7,081 bases of DNA from Peptococcaceae bacterium BRH_c23 (GCA_000961805.1 LADV01000073.1:1-7081); one strand, 5' to 3'. Positions 1 through 6,918 are shown, counted from the first letter of the stretch. The notes: generated by a model from the letters alone, not told the origin. Translations and numbers: made by a program.

Positions 1-210
1 TTTCCATTTATCGGGCTTTCTCACATCTTGCAAAGTTACCCACCAAACCAGCCAGCATCGGTTCGCTTTCGCTCCGTTCCACAGTTTGCCTTCAGACCCT
101 CCGGACCCCTCCTCACGGACGACGCCCTGTCTGTTAGCTAGTGCTTCCGAATGGAATCGGCGCACAGAGGAACTTTAATCCTCCAATACAAATAGAACTG
201 CCCGGCGCAC
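1..210 (-). mobile_element. Group II intron, 5' end (domain I), inserted in the AOR gene and running off the left edge
   Basis: Read on the minus strand, the sequence starts at 210 with GTGCGCC, which fits the group II 5' splice-site consensus GUGYG. Downstream it looks like a structured RNA rather than a gene: a GAGGA/TCCTC hairpin, a GC-GAAA-GC tetraloop helix, and intron-like stretches such as CTGAAGG and GATGTGAGAAAGCCCGATAA that I recognise as typical of bacterial group II domain I. The AOR reading frame loses all family similarity at this point and stops at 138-140. A second GTGCGCC lies at 159-165, but placing the boundary there would add non-AOR residues to the exon, so 210 is preferred. 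The rest of the intron, including any reverse transcriptase and domains V-VI, lies outside the window, so completeness and splicing ability cannot be judged. I cannot assign a structural class. Confidence 0.78.
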
Positions 211-506
211 AACAAGCCATTTTTTTGCGAAAATGGCCCCGCTAAGTTCAGGTATTGTATTCCAGAATCCTGTGCTTTCTTCGCGGCAATACTCAATCTC
301 CCAGTACTTGGCGCAAAGGTTCCCGATAGAAGCCCCGGCACTAAAATAAGACAATTTTCCGCACTATGTCTCCCTACATGAGGAGGCACATTTTCTTTAA
401 CAAGGTAGGAAGTCAGCCCTCTGCCATAATATTGACTGAGTACGTCATTATATTCCCGTTCTTCCACGGTTTCAGCCGTAAGATTTACGTACATTATTTT
501 GCTCAA
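211..506 (-). CDS. Aldehyde:ferredoxin oxidoreductase family protein, N-terminal exon interrupted by a group II intron
   Basis: AOR-family enzymes are cytoplasmic tungsten or molybdenum bis-pyranopterin proteins with a 4Fe-4S cluster that oxidise aldehydes, or reduce acids, using ferredoxin. About 98 residues of the N-terminal domain are visible. They begin MYVNLTAETVEERE and include the GRGLTSYLV segment and the strongly family-like run LVPGLLSGTFAPSTGRLSIA, then GIQYLNLAGPFSQK. The family is usually about 600 residues, so the Fe-S cysteines and most cofactor contacts are missing here. The likely start is TTG at 504-506, with AAGGGAG eight bases upstream; ATG at 492-494 is the alternative. 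The gene begins inside the end of the preceding ATPase gene (overlap 472-506), which implies translational coupling. The exon ends in phase 2 of codon 99 at the intron boundary. If the intron splices, the enzyme could still be made; if not, the gene is dead. Confidence 0.82.
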
Positions 507-1278
507 AGTCAGTTCTCCCTTCAATATTTAACATGCACTCCAAATATTGACGCGTATATTCCGCTTGGAGCGAGGTCAAGACCTCTTCTTTCAGCCCAGC
601 TTCTACGATTTTCCCTTGATGAAGGACAAGTATGAAGGTGCATAAATCAAACAATATATTTTTGTTATGAGTCACGATAATAAAGCTAATCCCCAGCAGT
701 TTGTTTACTCTGCTAAAAATTGAACCCATTTCCTGCGCAGAACCTTCGTCGAGCATAGACATACTTTCATCCGCAATAATGATTTGGGGAAGTGTAATCA
801 AGGCACGGGCTATGGCGATTTTTTGCCTTTGCCCACCACTAAGGCTCTTTATTTTCCGGTCCATAAATTCTTCCCCAGGAAGCCCTGCTAAAACAAGTGC
901 TTCTTCAGGTTCCAAGTAATCTCGATGATTTCGTTTACAGAGTCTTGCCGGTTCAGACAGGGTGCTAATAACCGTTGCTTCATCCGCCATGGAGGCGTAA
1001 GGATCCTGGAAGACATACTGAATAGACGCACATTCTGCAAAACTGCGCTTTCTAAGTCGTCCAACCTCTTTTCCCAGCATAAACACACTGCCTGAATCTG
1101 CTGTTTCCAAACCCATCAAGATTTTGAAAAGCGTGGTTTTGCCCCCGCCGCTCTCCCCGATCAGCGCAATAATACTCCCTTCCTCTAGCTTCAGGTTTAT
1201 TCCGTTCAGGATCACCGCGCTCCCAAAAGGAGTGTCAAAGGATTTGGTCAGGTTCGTCCCTTTTAACAGTTCAGACAT
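472..1278 (-). CDS. ABC transporter ATP-binding protein, peptide/opine/nickel uptake type (OppF/DppF/NikE-like)
   Basis: This is a 268-residue cytoplasmic ATPase that would pair with the second ATPase to power the importer. All nucleotide-binding motifs are present: Walker A GESGGGKT (residues 41-48), Q-loop Gln91 in YVFQDP, signature LSGGQ (146-150), Walker B IIIAD followed by catalytic Glu171, and H-loop His204 in VTHN. The start at 1278 is chosen because AGGAGG (1284-1289) sits five bases upstream; a longer open frame to 1344 overlaps the previous gene and has no such site. The length matches NikE-type subunits and is shorter than OppF/DppF, which carry an extra C-terminal oligopeptide-type extension. 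The Walker B region reads ADESMSMLD rather than the usual ADEPTSALD. The 3' end overlaps the AOR start. Confidence 0.9.
   Translation of the reverse strand: MSELLKGTNLTKSFDTPFGSAVILNGINLKLEEGSIIALIGESGGGKTTLFKILMGLETADSGSVFMLGKEVGRLRKRSFAECASIQYVFQDPYASMADEATVISTLSEPARLCKRNHRDYLEPEEALVLAGLPGEEFMDRKIKSLSGGQRQKIAIARALITLPQIIIADESMSMLDEGSAQEMGSIFSRVNKLLGISFIIVTHNKNILFDLCTFILVLHQGKIVEAGLKEEVLTSLQAEYTRQYLECMLNIEGRTDFEQNNVRKSYG
515..521 (-). promoter_or_regulatory. Ribosome binding site deciding the AOR start
   Basis: AAGGGAG on the minus strand lies eight bases before the TTG codon at 504-506 and inside the 3' end of the upstream ATPase gene. It favours the TTG over the ATG at 492-494. It also shows that AOR depends on read-through of the ABC operon, since no room for its own promoter exists between the genes. 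Confidence 0.5.
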
Positions 1279-1283
1279 TTTAA

Positions 1284-1289
1284 CCTCCT
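1284..1289 (-). promoter_or_regulatory. Strong ribosome binding site for the downstream ATPase
   Basis: A perfect AGGAGG on the minus strand lies five bases before the ATG at 1276-1278. It decides this start over the in-frame upstream codon at 1344. Confidence 0.75.
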
Positions 1290-1333
1290 GATAGAGTTCA
1301 GCTCTACTCAATTCCCAATTGATTGAGAGAATG

Positions 1334-1963
1334 CTACAGCTCAATCACCTTGTCAGCGATACTCGTTGCAAACCCCAAATGATGGGACACAACAATTAGG
1401 CCCGCTCCCTCATGTTTTCGCTTTTTAAGAAAATCCATGGTCTTAGATAAGGTCATAAAATCTAAGGCAGAGGAAGGTTCATCCAAGATAAAGAGCCGAG
1501 GCTGCTTGATAAATCCCATTAAAATGACCACTCTTTGCTTCATTCCCCCACTAATCTGAAAAGGGTATAAACGACTGATCTCTTTCTCTAAGCCTAGATC
1601 TTGAAAAAATAAGTCCAGTCTTGAGTCAGGTACCTTGCAGCTTCTTTTAACCAACTCAATCTGTTCCCCGATGGTTAATGACGGGTTTAAGCCGTTTTGG
1701 GCATATTGGGGCATATAACTGATGGCTTGATACCGCTCCCTCCCCCAGACCCGCAGATCCTTCCCCATTAGTTCAGCAAGGTCGTATTCCACCATGCCTG
1801 TGAAAGAATGACTAAAAAGGGCATTTAACAAGGTGGTCTTACCACACCCGGTTTTGCCCATGATCGCCAAACACATACCCTTACTCAGTTCAAGTTTTGG
1901 AAAACTCCACCAGGCAGAGCTACTTGAATACCTTGCTTTAAACTTACTAACCTTCAAAATCAT
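1334..1963 (-). CDS. ABC transporter ATP-binding protein, peptide/opine/nickel uptake type (OppD/DppD/NikD-like), short
   Basis: This is the second cytoplasmic ATPase of the importer, 209 residues long. Motifs are complete: Walker A GKTGCGKT (36-43), Q-loop Gln86 in YMPQ, signature ISGGM (137-141), Walker B LFILDE with catalytic Glu162, D-loop SALD, and H-loop His195 in VSHH. It starts 12 bases after the permease C stop, with only a weak purine-rich binding site (AGAAGTGA). It stops right after IADKVIEL, where relatives normally continue with a strand such as M..GRIVE.G and then a C-terminal tail. At about 250 residues for NikD and over 320 for OppD/DppD, it is short for the family. No matching tail is seen in the other frames just downstream, so this looks like a genuinely short or terminally truncated subunit rather than a simple frameshift. 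The catalytic core is intact. Confidence 0.87.
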   Translation of the reverse strand: MILKVSKFKARYSSSSAWWSFPKLELSKGMCLAIMGKTGCGKTTLLNALFSHSFTGMVEYDLAELMGKDLRVWGRERYQAISYMPQYAQNGLNPSLTIGEQIELVKRSCKVPDSRLDLFFQDLGLEKEISRLYPFQISGGMKQRVVILMGFIKQPRLFILDEPSSALDFMTLSKTMDFLKKRKHEGAGLIVVSHHLGFATSIADKVIEL

Positions 1964-1975
1964 TACGTTTCACTT

Positions 1976-2775
1976 CTAACTTCTAATTTCATCAACGTTA
2001 TAGGCAATCCTAGAAATAGCCAACACAAAAATCAAAATACAAAGGAGCGGTGGTAGAAGATACCATAAATATGTATTGCCACTAAAAATCCCTTCATAAT
2101 CTAAAGCATTCCTCATAAGACGCCCCCAGGATTTGGCCAGAGGGTCTCCTATCCCGAAAAAGGCCAAGGTGGATTCATACACAGCCGCTTTACCACACAG
2201 GAAAACAAACATCGTGGCAACTGCAGGATACAATTCTCGCCACATTTTTAGAGTAATATCGAAGATGTTGCCTTTCAAAAGCAGGGTGTATTGAACCTTT
2301 TCCAGCTCAATAACACTGAGAGCTTTAGCTCGGATAATCCTAGTGATTTTACTCCAGGAAAAAAAGGCAATCGCTAGAATGCTGTTATAAACCGTTGGCT
2401 TGGCAATCGCCGTAATAAAAAGCAAGACCACAATTTCCGGGACAAGAATAAACACTTCCGTCATCCTCACAATCATCCGATCGACTAAGCCTTTATAGTA
2501 AGCGGCTATGATCGCTAGGACCGTCCCGCTTAACGTGGCTAATACTGATGCAGCTATAGCAATTCCTATCGATACCCTGAAGCCGACGAGGAGCATGGAT
2601 AAGATATCATGGCCCATTTCATCGTTCCCAAAAGATGATCGAAGGATGGGGACACTAAGGAATCAAAACTAAAATCACCGGCCTCGTAGGGAGAAATCAA
2701 CGGGTAGGTTAATCCTATCAGGGCCATGACCAGTATAATAATCCAGGATCCTTTACTTGAATGAAAAATTTTCAT
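1976..2775 (-). pseudogene. ABC transporter permease, DppC/NikC-like, broken by a one-base frameshift
   Basis: This is the second membrane permease of the importer. The N-terminal part (2623-2775) starts at an ATG overlapping the permease B stop (ATGA), with GAGGGTG as ribosome binding site. It contains one hydrophobic segment (WIIILVMALIGLTYPLI) and ends in SFDHLLGT. The C-terminal part (1976-2620) continues in another frame as EMGHDILSMLLVGFRVSIG, matching the family motif LLGTDELGRDIFS. Between them the DNA reads GGAACG-AT-GAAATG; one added base, for example GGAACGGATGAAATG, restores LGTDEMGHD. The rebuilt protein is about 266 residues, normal for DppC/NikC, with several further membrane segments, the cytoplasmic coupling region around IIRAKALSVIELEKVQY, and ESTLAFFGIGDP near the end. 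Either the gene is a recent pseudogene or the base was lost in sequencing; the rest of the frame is well preserved. Confidence 0.85.
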
Positions 2776-3734
2776 GCCTGCACCCTCGGGTTTAACCTTT
2801 TGATGATTAGTTCAAAGATTAAATTAATCACAATTCCGTAAATACCCGTGACCAGCAGAATACCCTGCAAGAGCGGGTAGTCCCTGCTATAGGCGGCGGT
2901 CTTGAGCAGGGTTCCGATACCCGGATATGAAAATACCACTTCGACAAATAAAACTCCCGAGATAGCGTAGAGAAACTGAATATTTATCTTGCTCAGAATC
3001 TCGGGTAAGGTGTTCTTCAAGATGTACTTGTAATTTATAACGTGCTCTTGAATATTAAGATACTGGGCCATTTCCACAAACGGTTGGTTCTTGGTTCTAG
3101 AACAGGTATTATGGGTCAAGATAAAAATTGGAGGCAGTTCAGCCAACACAAGTACCCATAAGGGCAAAATGGCATGCCCTATTACATCCAGTATCCAACC
3201 AGGGTCACTAACGCTGATTCCCGGAGTGTATGCTCCACTCGAAGGAAACAGGTCAAACTTATAACTTAACAACATTTGCATAATGATAGCTATTACAATA
3301 ACCGGCACAGAGTTTAGTCCAGTAAAAATGTTCAGCCAAACTGCCCTTTTTCTAGCCTTTCTAACCGCATAAAATAAGCCTAAAGGTATTCCTATACTGG
3401 ATGAAATTCCAATGGATACAAAGGACAAGAAAATCGTCCAACCCAAGCACCCCGTCAATAAATCAGCAACAGGCAGTTTATAATGGAAGGACCTCCCCAG
3501 ATCAAAATTCAAGAGATCTTTGAGATACAACAAAAACTGCTCTGGTACAGGTTTGTCTGGGTGATAGTATTGGACAAAGGAGTTAAAGCTATCTTCCGGC
3601 ATCGTGGTATTGAGCACATACATATCCGAATGGGAAAAAAAGAAGGGACTACCCGGGATTAACCTGGGCAGTAAAAAACTTATTGAAGCTACCAGAACTA
3701 TATAAATAATCGTCTTCTTTAGAATCTTCATCAT
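2772..3734 (-). CDS. ABC transporter permease, DppB/NikB-like
   Basis: This integral membrane subunit, about 320 residues, would form the translocation pore with permease C. It opens with a typical first membrane segment (TIIYIVLVASISFLLPRLIPG), followed by a long extracytoplasmic loop containing FDLGRSF. Further membrane helices follow, among them WTIFLSFVSIGISSSIGIPLG and VIVIAIIMQMLLSYKF. The EAA-like coupling loop is FVEMAQYLNIQEHVINYKYILKN-like, around residues 225-250, and the end, VEVVFSYPGIGTLL, is characteristic of DppB/NikB. The start at 3734 (ATGATG) follows GGGG five bases upstream and lies 12 bases after the binding-protein stop; an in-frame GTG at 3755 overlaps that stop and is less likely. 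The gene end overlaps the permease C start by three bases (TGA/ATG). It appears intact. Confidence 0.9.
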   Translation of the reverse strand: MMKILKKTIIYIVLVASISFLLPRLIPGSPFFFSHSDMYVLNTTMPEDSFNSFVQYYHPDKPVPEQFLLYLKDLLNFDLGRSFHYKLPVADLLTGCLGWTIFLSFVSIGISSSIGIPLGLFYAVRKARKRAVWLNIFTGLNSVPVIVIAIIMQMLLSYKFDLFPSSGAYTPGISVSDPGWILDVIGHAILPLWVLVLAELPPIFILTHNTCSRTKNQPFVEMAQYLNIQEHVINYKYILKNTLPEILSKINIQFLYAISGVLFVEVVFSYPGIGTLLKTAAYSRDYPLLQGILLVTGIYGIVINLIFELIIKRLNPRVQA

Positions 3735-3745
3735 TGATCCCCGTA

Positions 3746-4795
3746 CTATTTCCACTGTCCCTTAATATAGACCAGCTTGTTTTGTGTCGTGGGCACAGCG
3801 ATAGCGACCCCGTCTTTCGTGAAAAACCAGCCGTCAAATTTATTCTGATTATAAGCAAAGGTAATTTTCCTATAATACAGGGTTAACGTCGGGAGTTCCT
3901 CGGCAATGATTTCTTGAAGCTCGGCAACCTTTTGGTAGCGCTTAGAGTGATCATTTTCCCGTAACTGCTCAGTAAAGAGTTGATCAAATTGATCGTTAGA
4001 CCAACCTTTTCCGCCCTGAGTTGTTATTTTGGGCGTAGACCCTTGAGTAACTTTTTCCGAAGCAAATCTGGCAAGCAGCACCGGATCTCCACCAAAGGAA
4101 CCATGCCCATTGAGAGCTAACTGAAATTTCCCTTCCTTCATTAAGGAATCTAGGCTCTGCCCATCCATGGCTTTAACATTTATTTTAATCCCCGCAGCAG
4201 AACAATAATTTTTAATCATTTCCGCTTCATTGACCCGATCATCCGTGACGATGAATTCGTACTCCATGGATTTACCCTTGAAATCCCTCGTGCCATCTTG
4301 ATTGACGTCCTTCATCCCCGCAGCATCCAAGAGTTGTTTCGCTTTTTCGGGACTAAATTCATACTGCTTTACATCTTTAGAATACCATTCGGAATCGGGA
4401 TGAATATGCCCAGGATTGCCCGCTACGGCACTGTTTTTAGTCGCTTTTTCGACCAGCTCTTGACGGTTGATGGCGTAATATAAAGCCTGTCTCAGCTCAC
4501 GTTGGTTAAACTCTGGTACTCCAAAGTTAAAATACATCCTGCCAACCCACAGACCCGGTCCTTCGATGACTTTAAACTTCCCCTCCTTTTGAAGCTGCAT
4601 GGCCTCACCATATTTCGTTCTCTGTGCAACATCAAGTTCGCCCTTTTCAAGAGCCTCTTTCGGGTTTTGACTTGGACTAAAAATGAGCTTATCGACAACA
4701 GGCTCACCATAGAAATAGTCTTTATTCGCTTGATAGATATAAGTTCCAGCCGTTTTGTCGTAACTCGCTAGCGCAAAAGGCCCTGAGGATCCATC
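3746..4795 (-). pseudogene. ABC transporter family-5 solute-binding protein, C-terminal fragment lacking the signal peptide
   Basis: About 348 residues remain of a periplasmic/lipoprotein-type binding protein of the peptide/nickel family (DppA/OppA/NikA, usually 500-550 residues). The visible frame begins around DGSSGPFALASYDKTAG, matching the conserved GTGPF.L..Y. segment. It continues through YFYGEPVVDKLIF, the MYFNF and RQALYYAINRQELV blocks typical of the family, and SPEKAKQLLDAAG, and ends IKGQWK with TAG at 3746. The signal peptide, lipobox and first lobe are missing. Immediately upstream the sequence becomes a reverse-transcriptase fragment, and the binding-protein frame meets a TAA at 4805-4807. 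The first in-frame ATG is at 4600, with no good ribosome binding site. Without an export signal the product should not function as a receptor. No frameshift is seen in the remaining part. The ligand cannot be deduced. Confidence 0.85.
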
Positions 4796-4805
4796 AAGTT
4801 GTACT
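4785..4805. other. Junction between RT fragment and binding-protein fragment
   Basis: On the minus strand, reverse-transcriptase similarity (MPLPKYN, ending about 4797) runs straight into binding-protein similarity (DGSSGPF, from about 4795) in a different frame. No group II domain V/VI or AY 3' splice end lies between them, so this is a deletion or recombination scar, not an intron-exon border. No target duplication is visible. Confidence 0.65.
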
Positions 4806-6060
4806 TAGGCAGGGGCATAGATATAACTGCCGACTTGATCTTGGCAAAGAAGTCCTTTTGTCTCGAAAAAGATTTGTATAGTGCCAACGAAACCGAACAG
4901 GCTTTATCCTTGGCATTTCTGTAACTGACCGATAGAGAGCTACCGAAGCGGGCAAATACTTTCTTTACACTGATGTCGAATTTGCGTGCCAAGGTTTTAG
5001 CAATAGAAAACATAACAACGTATTGGATGCGCCAGCCCTTAAAGAAGTTGTAGCACCCGCGTTGCTGAGTCAGGAGCCCGCGGAGTACCTGGTTGCCGTA
5101 TTTGATGATTTCTTCCGGAGGTTCCCTAAGGAGGCGAGAGATACCAATGGGATAACCATTACCTGTACACATACCGTTTTAAAGTAGCTTTTTCAGGATA
5201 CCATCCGTATTCATGTAGATACGGATGGTTGAGTCAAAAGGGTTGCTGTGAAATTTGCAGTGTTTGCCGGTGCCCTTGCGGATGATGTATGCGAGAAACG
5301 TCACCTCATTTTCTGCAGCATGTGTGATTTTGGTTTTCTCGTCGCTCAACCTCAGGCAGAGCTCGTTCTTCAAGAACTCCTTGATTTTCTGTTTCAAATC
5401 GACTGCATAGGTCTTGGGGGCAATCACGCCAATCAGAAAATCGTCGGCGTAACGCACATACTTCACTCTGCGAAAATCGGGGTCGTATCTGTCACTGGAC
5501 GGGAGGTTTTCCATTGCATACTTCAGGTGTTTAATGGTTTTGGTGTCGCTGCCTTTATTGACCGCTTTTCTGTAAAGGTATCTTGCCTTGGCGTAGTTAG
5601 GGTTTTGCCTGCGGTAGCCACCTGTGGTGTCAATCTTAATAATGTTTTCCATAAGTCTGTCCAGCTTATCAAGATAGATGTTGCAGAGGATGGGGCTGCA
5701 ACAGGAGCCCTGTGCGTTACCGGTTTTGGTTCTCTGGAGAGTATGTTGCATGTCGAAGTAGCCGGCCTTGAGTATCTTATTGATAAGCCGGAGAAACCGT
5801 TCGTCGTTGATACGTTTGCGAAGTATTGTTTCCAGAATGCGATGGTCAATTTCATCAAAGCAGGCGGAGATGTCACCCTCGATAAACCAAACCGTACCCT
5901 TCCACGTCTCTACCTCAGCTATAGCCCCTTGAGTAGAGCGTTTTGGGCGGAAACCGTAAGATAGGTTAGAAAAGGTAGGTTCGTAGATGCACTCCAGGAT
6001 AATGCGGATAGCCTCCTGTACCAGCTTGTCCTTTCCATTTGGAAAGCTGAGCTTGCGCAC
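4796..6060 (-). pseudogene. Group II intron reverse transcriptase/maturase, truncated at both ends and with a nonsense codon
   Basis: Such proteins bind their intron RNA, aid splicing and copy it into DNA. The fragment starts within RT motif 1 (RKLSFPNGKDKLVQE, compare the family RPLGIP..DKLVQE). It continues with SYGFRPKRSTQGAI and FIEGDISACFDEIDH (first catalytic Asp), then AQGSCCSPILCNIYLDKLD, a long insert, and RRVKYVRYADDFLIGV with the YADD catalytic pair at 5440-5451. After a TAA at 5179-5181 the same frame carries maturase domain X: GISRLLREPPEEIIKYGNQVLRG, then IQYVVMFSIAKTLARKF and SVKKVFARFG. It ends around MPLPKYN without any endonuclease (HNH) domain. About 420 of an expected 500-600 codons remain. 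The N-terminal RT0 region, the domain I-III RNA expected upstream and the domain V-VI RNA expected downstream are all absent, so this is not a mobile intron. A 238-codon open frame on the opposite strand (5248-5964) is its shadow. Confidence 0.88.
5179..5181 (-). other. In-frame TAA stop inside the maturase
   Basis: Minus-strand codons read ATC CTG AAA AAG CTA CTT TAA AAC GGT ATG TGT ACA. The frame is unchanged on both sides and the protein reads naturally through it (ILKKLL-stop-NGMCTGNGYPIGISRLL), so this is a point nonsense mutation, likely from AAA or GAA, rather than a frameshift. It separates the polymerase core from domain X. Confidence 0.85.
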
Positions 6061-6062
6061 TG
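6045..6062. other. Junction between RT fragment and desulfurase fragment
   Basis: On the plus strand, desulfurase similarity begins about LAEKGVELSTVLC (6060 onward), preceded in frame by a TGA at 6048-6050. On the minus strand, RT similarity begins at about 6060 or just inside it. The two switch over within a few bases, with no intron 5' end (GTGYG plus domain I) between them. Confidence 0.6.
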
Positions 6063-6914
6063 GCTGAAAAAGGGGTAGAACTATCGACTGTTCTCTGTAA
6101 TAACAAAGGGGAACTTCGCACCAGCGACTTATGCCTCCAAATTAAGTCTAATACAAAAGCGGTTATAATGACTCATGCTTCCAATGTCAGTGGTACGATA
6201 TTACCTTTAGAAGAAGTCGGCAAACTATGCAAGGAGTATGAACTGTTGTTTATCATTGATTGTGCACAGACAGCTGGTTTCTTAGCCATAGATTTTGTTA
6301 GACTAAAGGCCGATGCGTTAGCGTTTACAGGCCATAAAGGTCTCTTAGGACCCCAAGGAATAGGCGGCTTTTACCTTAACGATAAATTAGCCTCTCTCGT
6401 TGAACCCTTGATCGAAGGGGGAACAGGAAGCGCATCAGAAAGTGTTCTTCAACTAACTTATATGCCAGATCGTTTTGAAGCAGGCACATTAAACTTGCCA
6501 GGTATTTACGGGCTTAATGCTTCACTTAAATACATAATCGCGGAAGGCATTACTACTATTAGAGAAAAAGAGCTTAATCTTGTTCACAGGTTTATTCAAA
6601 ATGTGCAAACCATTCCTGGGGTTCAGCTCATTGGCCCCGACCAAAAACAAGACCGAACAGGGATTGCTTCTCTTAACTTTTTGAATCACGATAATGCGGA
6701 AGTTAGCTATCAATTGTTTAAGGACTTTGGAATCATGACTCGTTGCGGCCTTCATTGTGCTCCAGCAGCCCATCATACACTTGGTACGTTTCCCCATGGA
6801 ACAGTACGCTTTAGCTTTAGCTTTAGCTTTAGCTTTAGCTTTAGCTTTAGCTATTTTAATTCAAACCAGGATGTGGACTATGTCATTAATTCATTAAATG
6901 AATGTAGCTACTAA
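6057..6914 (+). pseudogene. Cysteine desulfurase family protein (class V aminotransferase, TIGR01977-like), N-terminally truncated
   Basis: This family uses pyridoxal phosphate to release sulfur from cysteine as an enzyme persulfide. Similarity begins near 6060 with LAEKGVELSTVLCNNKGEL and runs through NTKAVIMTHASNVSGTILP. It includes the cofactor-binding Asp and Gln in FIIDCAQTAG, the Schiff-base Lys in TGHKGLLGPQG (codon 6336-6338), MPDRFEAGTLN, and the sulfur-accepting Cys in LHCAPAAHHTLGTFP (codon 6756-6758). About 285 residues remain of roughly 380, so about the first 95 are missing. The first in-frame ATG is at 6168, without a clear ribosome binding site, and would cut the protein further. 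Near the C-terminus the conserved RFSFSYFN region is stretched to seven Phe-Ser pairs by a hexamer repeat. The active-site residues that remain are intact, but the missing N-terminus makes activity unlikely. Confidence 0.88.
6810..6851 (+). repeat. Seven tandem copies of TTTAGC
   Basis: A perfect hexanucleotide microsatellite inside the desulfurase frame encodes (Phe-Ser)x7 between GTVR and YFN. Because the unit is six bases, gain or loss of copies keeps the frame. Relatives usually have one or two such dipeptides here, so this is probably a slippage expansion. Confidence 0.93.
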
Positions 6915-6918
6915 ATTG

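Noticed and set aside
138..210. Extension of the AOR reading frame past 210
   Set aside because: The residues after position 99 do not resemble AOR and lie in DNA with group II intron 5' features; the frame stops by chance at 138.
1290..1333. Small inverted repeat (CTCAAT...ATTGAG) between the two ATPase genes
   Set aside because: Only six paired bases in an AT-rich spacer, with no T-run or known motif; too weak to call a regulatory element.
4787..4792. A GGATCC site exactly at the RT/binding-protein junction, suggesting a cloning chimera
   Set aside because: GGATCC also occurs near 1001 and 2744 within ordinary genes, so its presence at the junction is weak evidence; kept only as a reason to verify with reads.
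4768..5172. A separate small gene downstream of the RT
   Set aside because: It is in the same frame as the RT, immediately after a single TAA, and its content is maturase domain X; it is the continuation of the same gene.
5523..5876. A 117-codon frame on the minus strand inside the RT
   Set aside because: It is a different frame of the same DNA as the well-supported RT core and is low-complexity Ser/Thr/Pro-rich; a shadow.
5248..5964. A 238-codon open frame on the plus strand
   Set aside because: It lies entirely opposite the reverse-transcriptase core, has no family-like motifs that I recognise, and the minus-strand frame carries clear RT motifs including YADD.
6522..6797. A minus-strand frame opposite the desulfurase
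   Set aside because: The plus strand here encodes conserved desulfurase motifs with active-site Cys; the reverse frame shows nothing recognisable.
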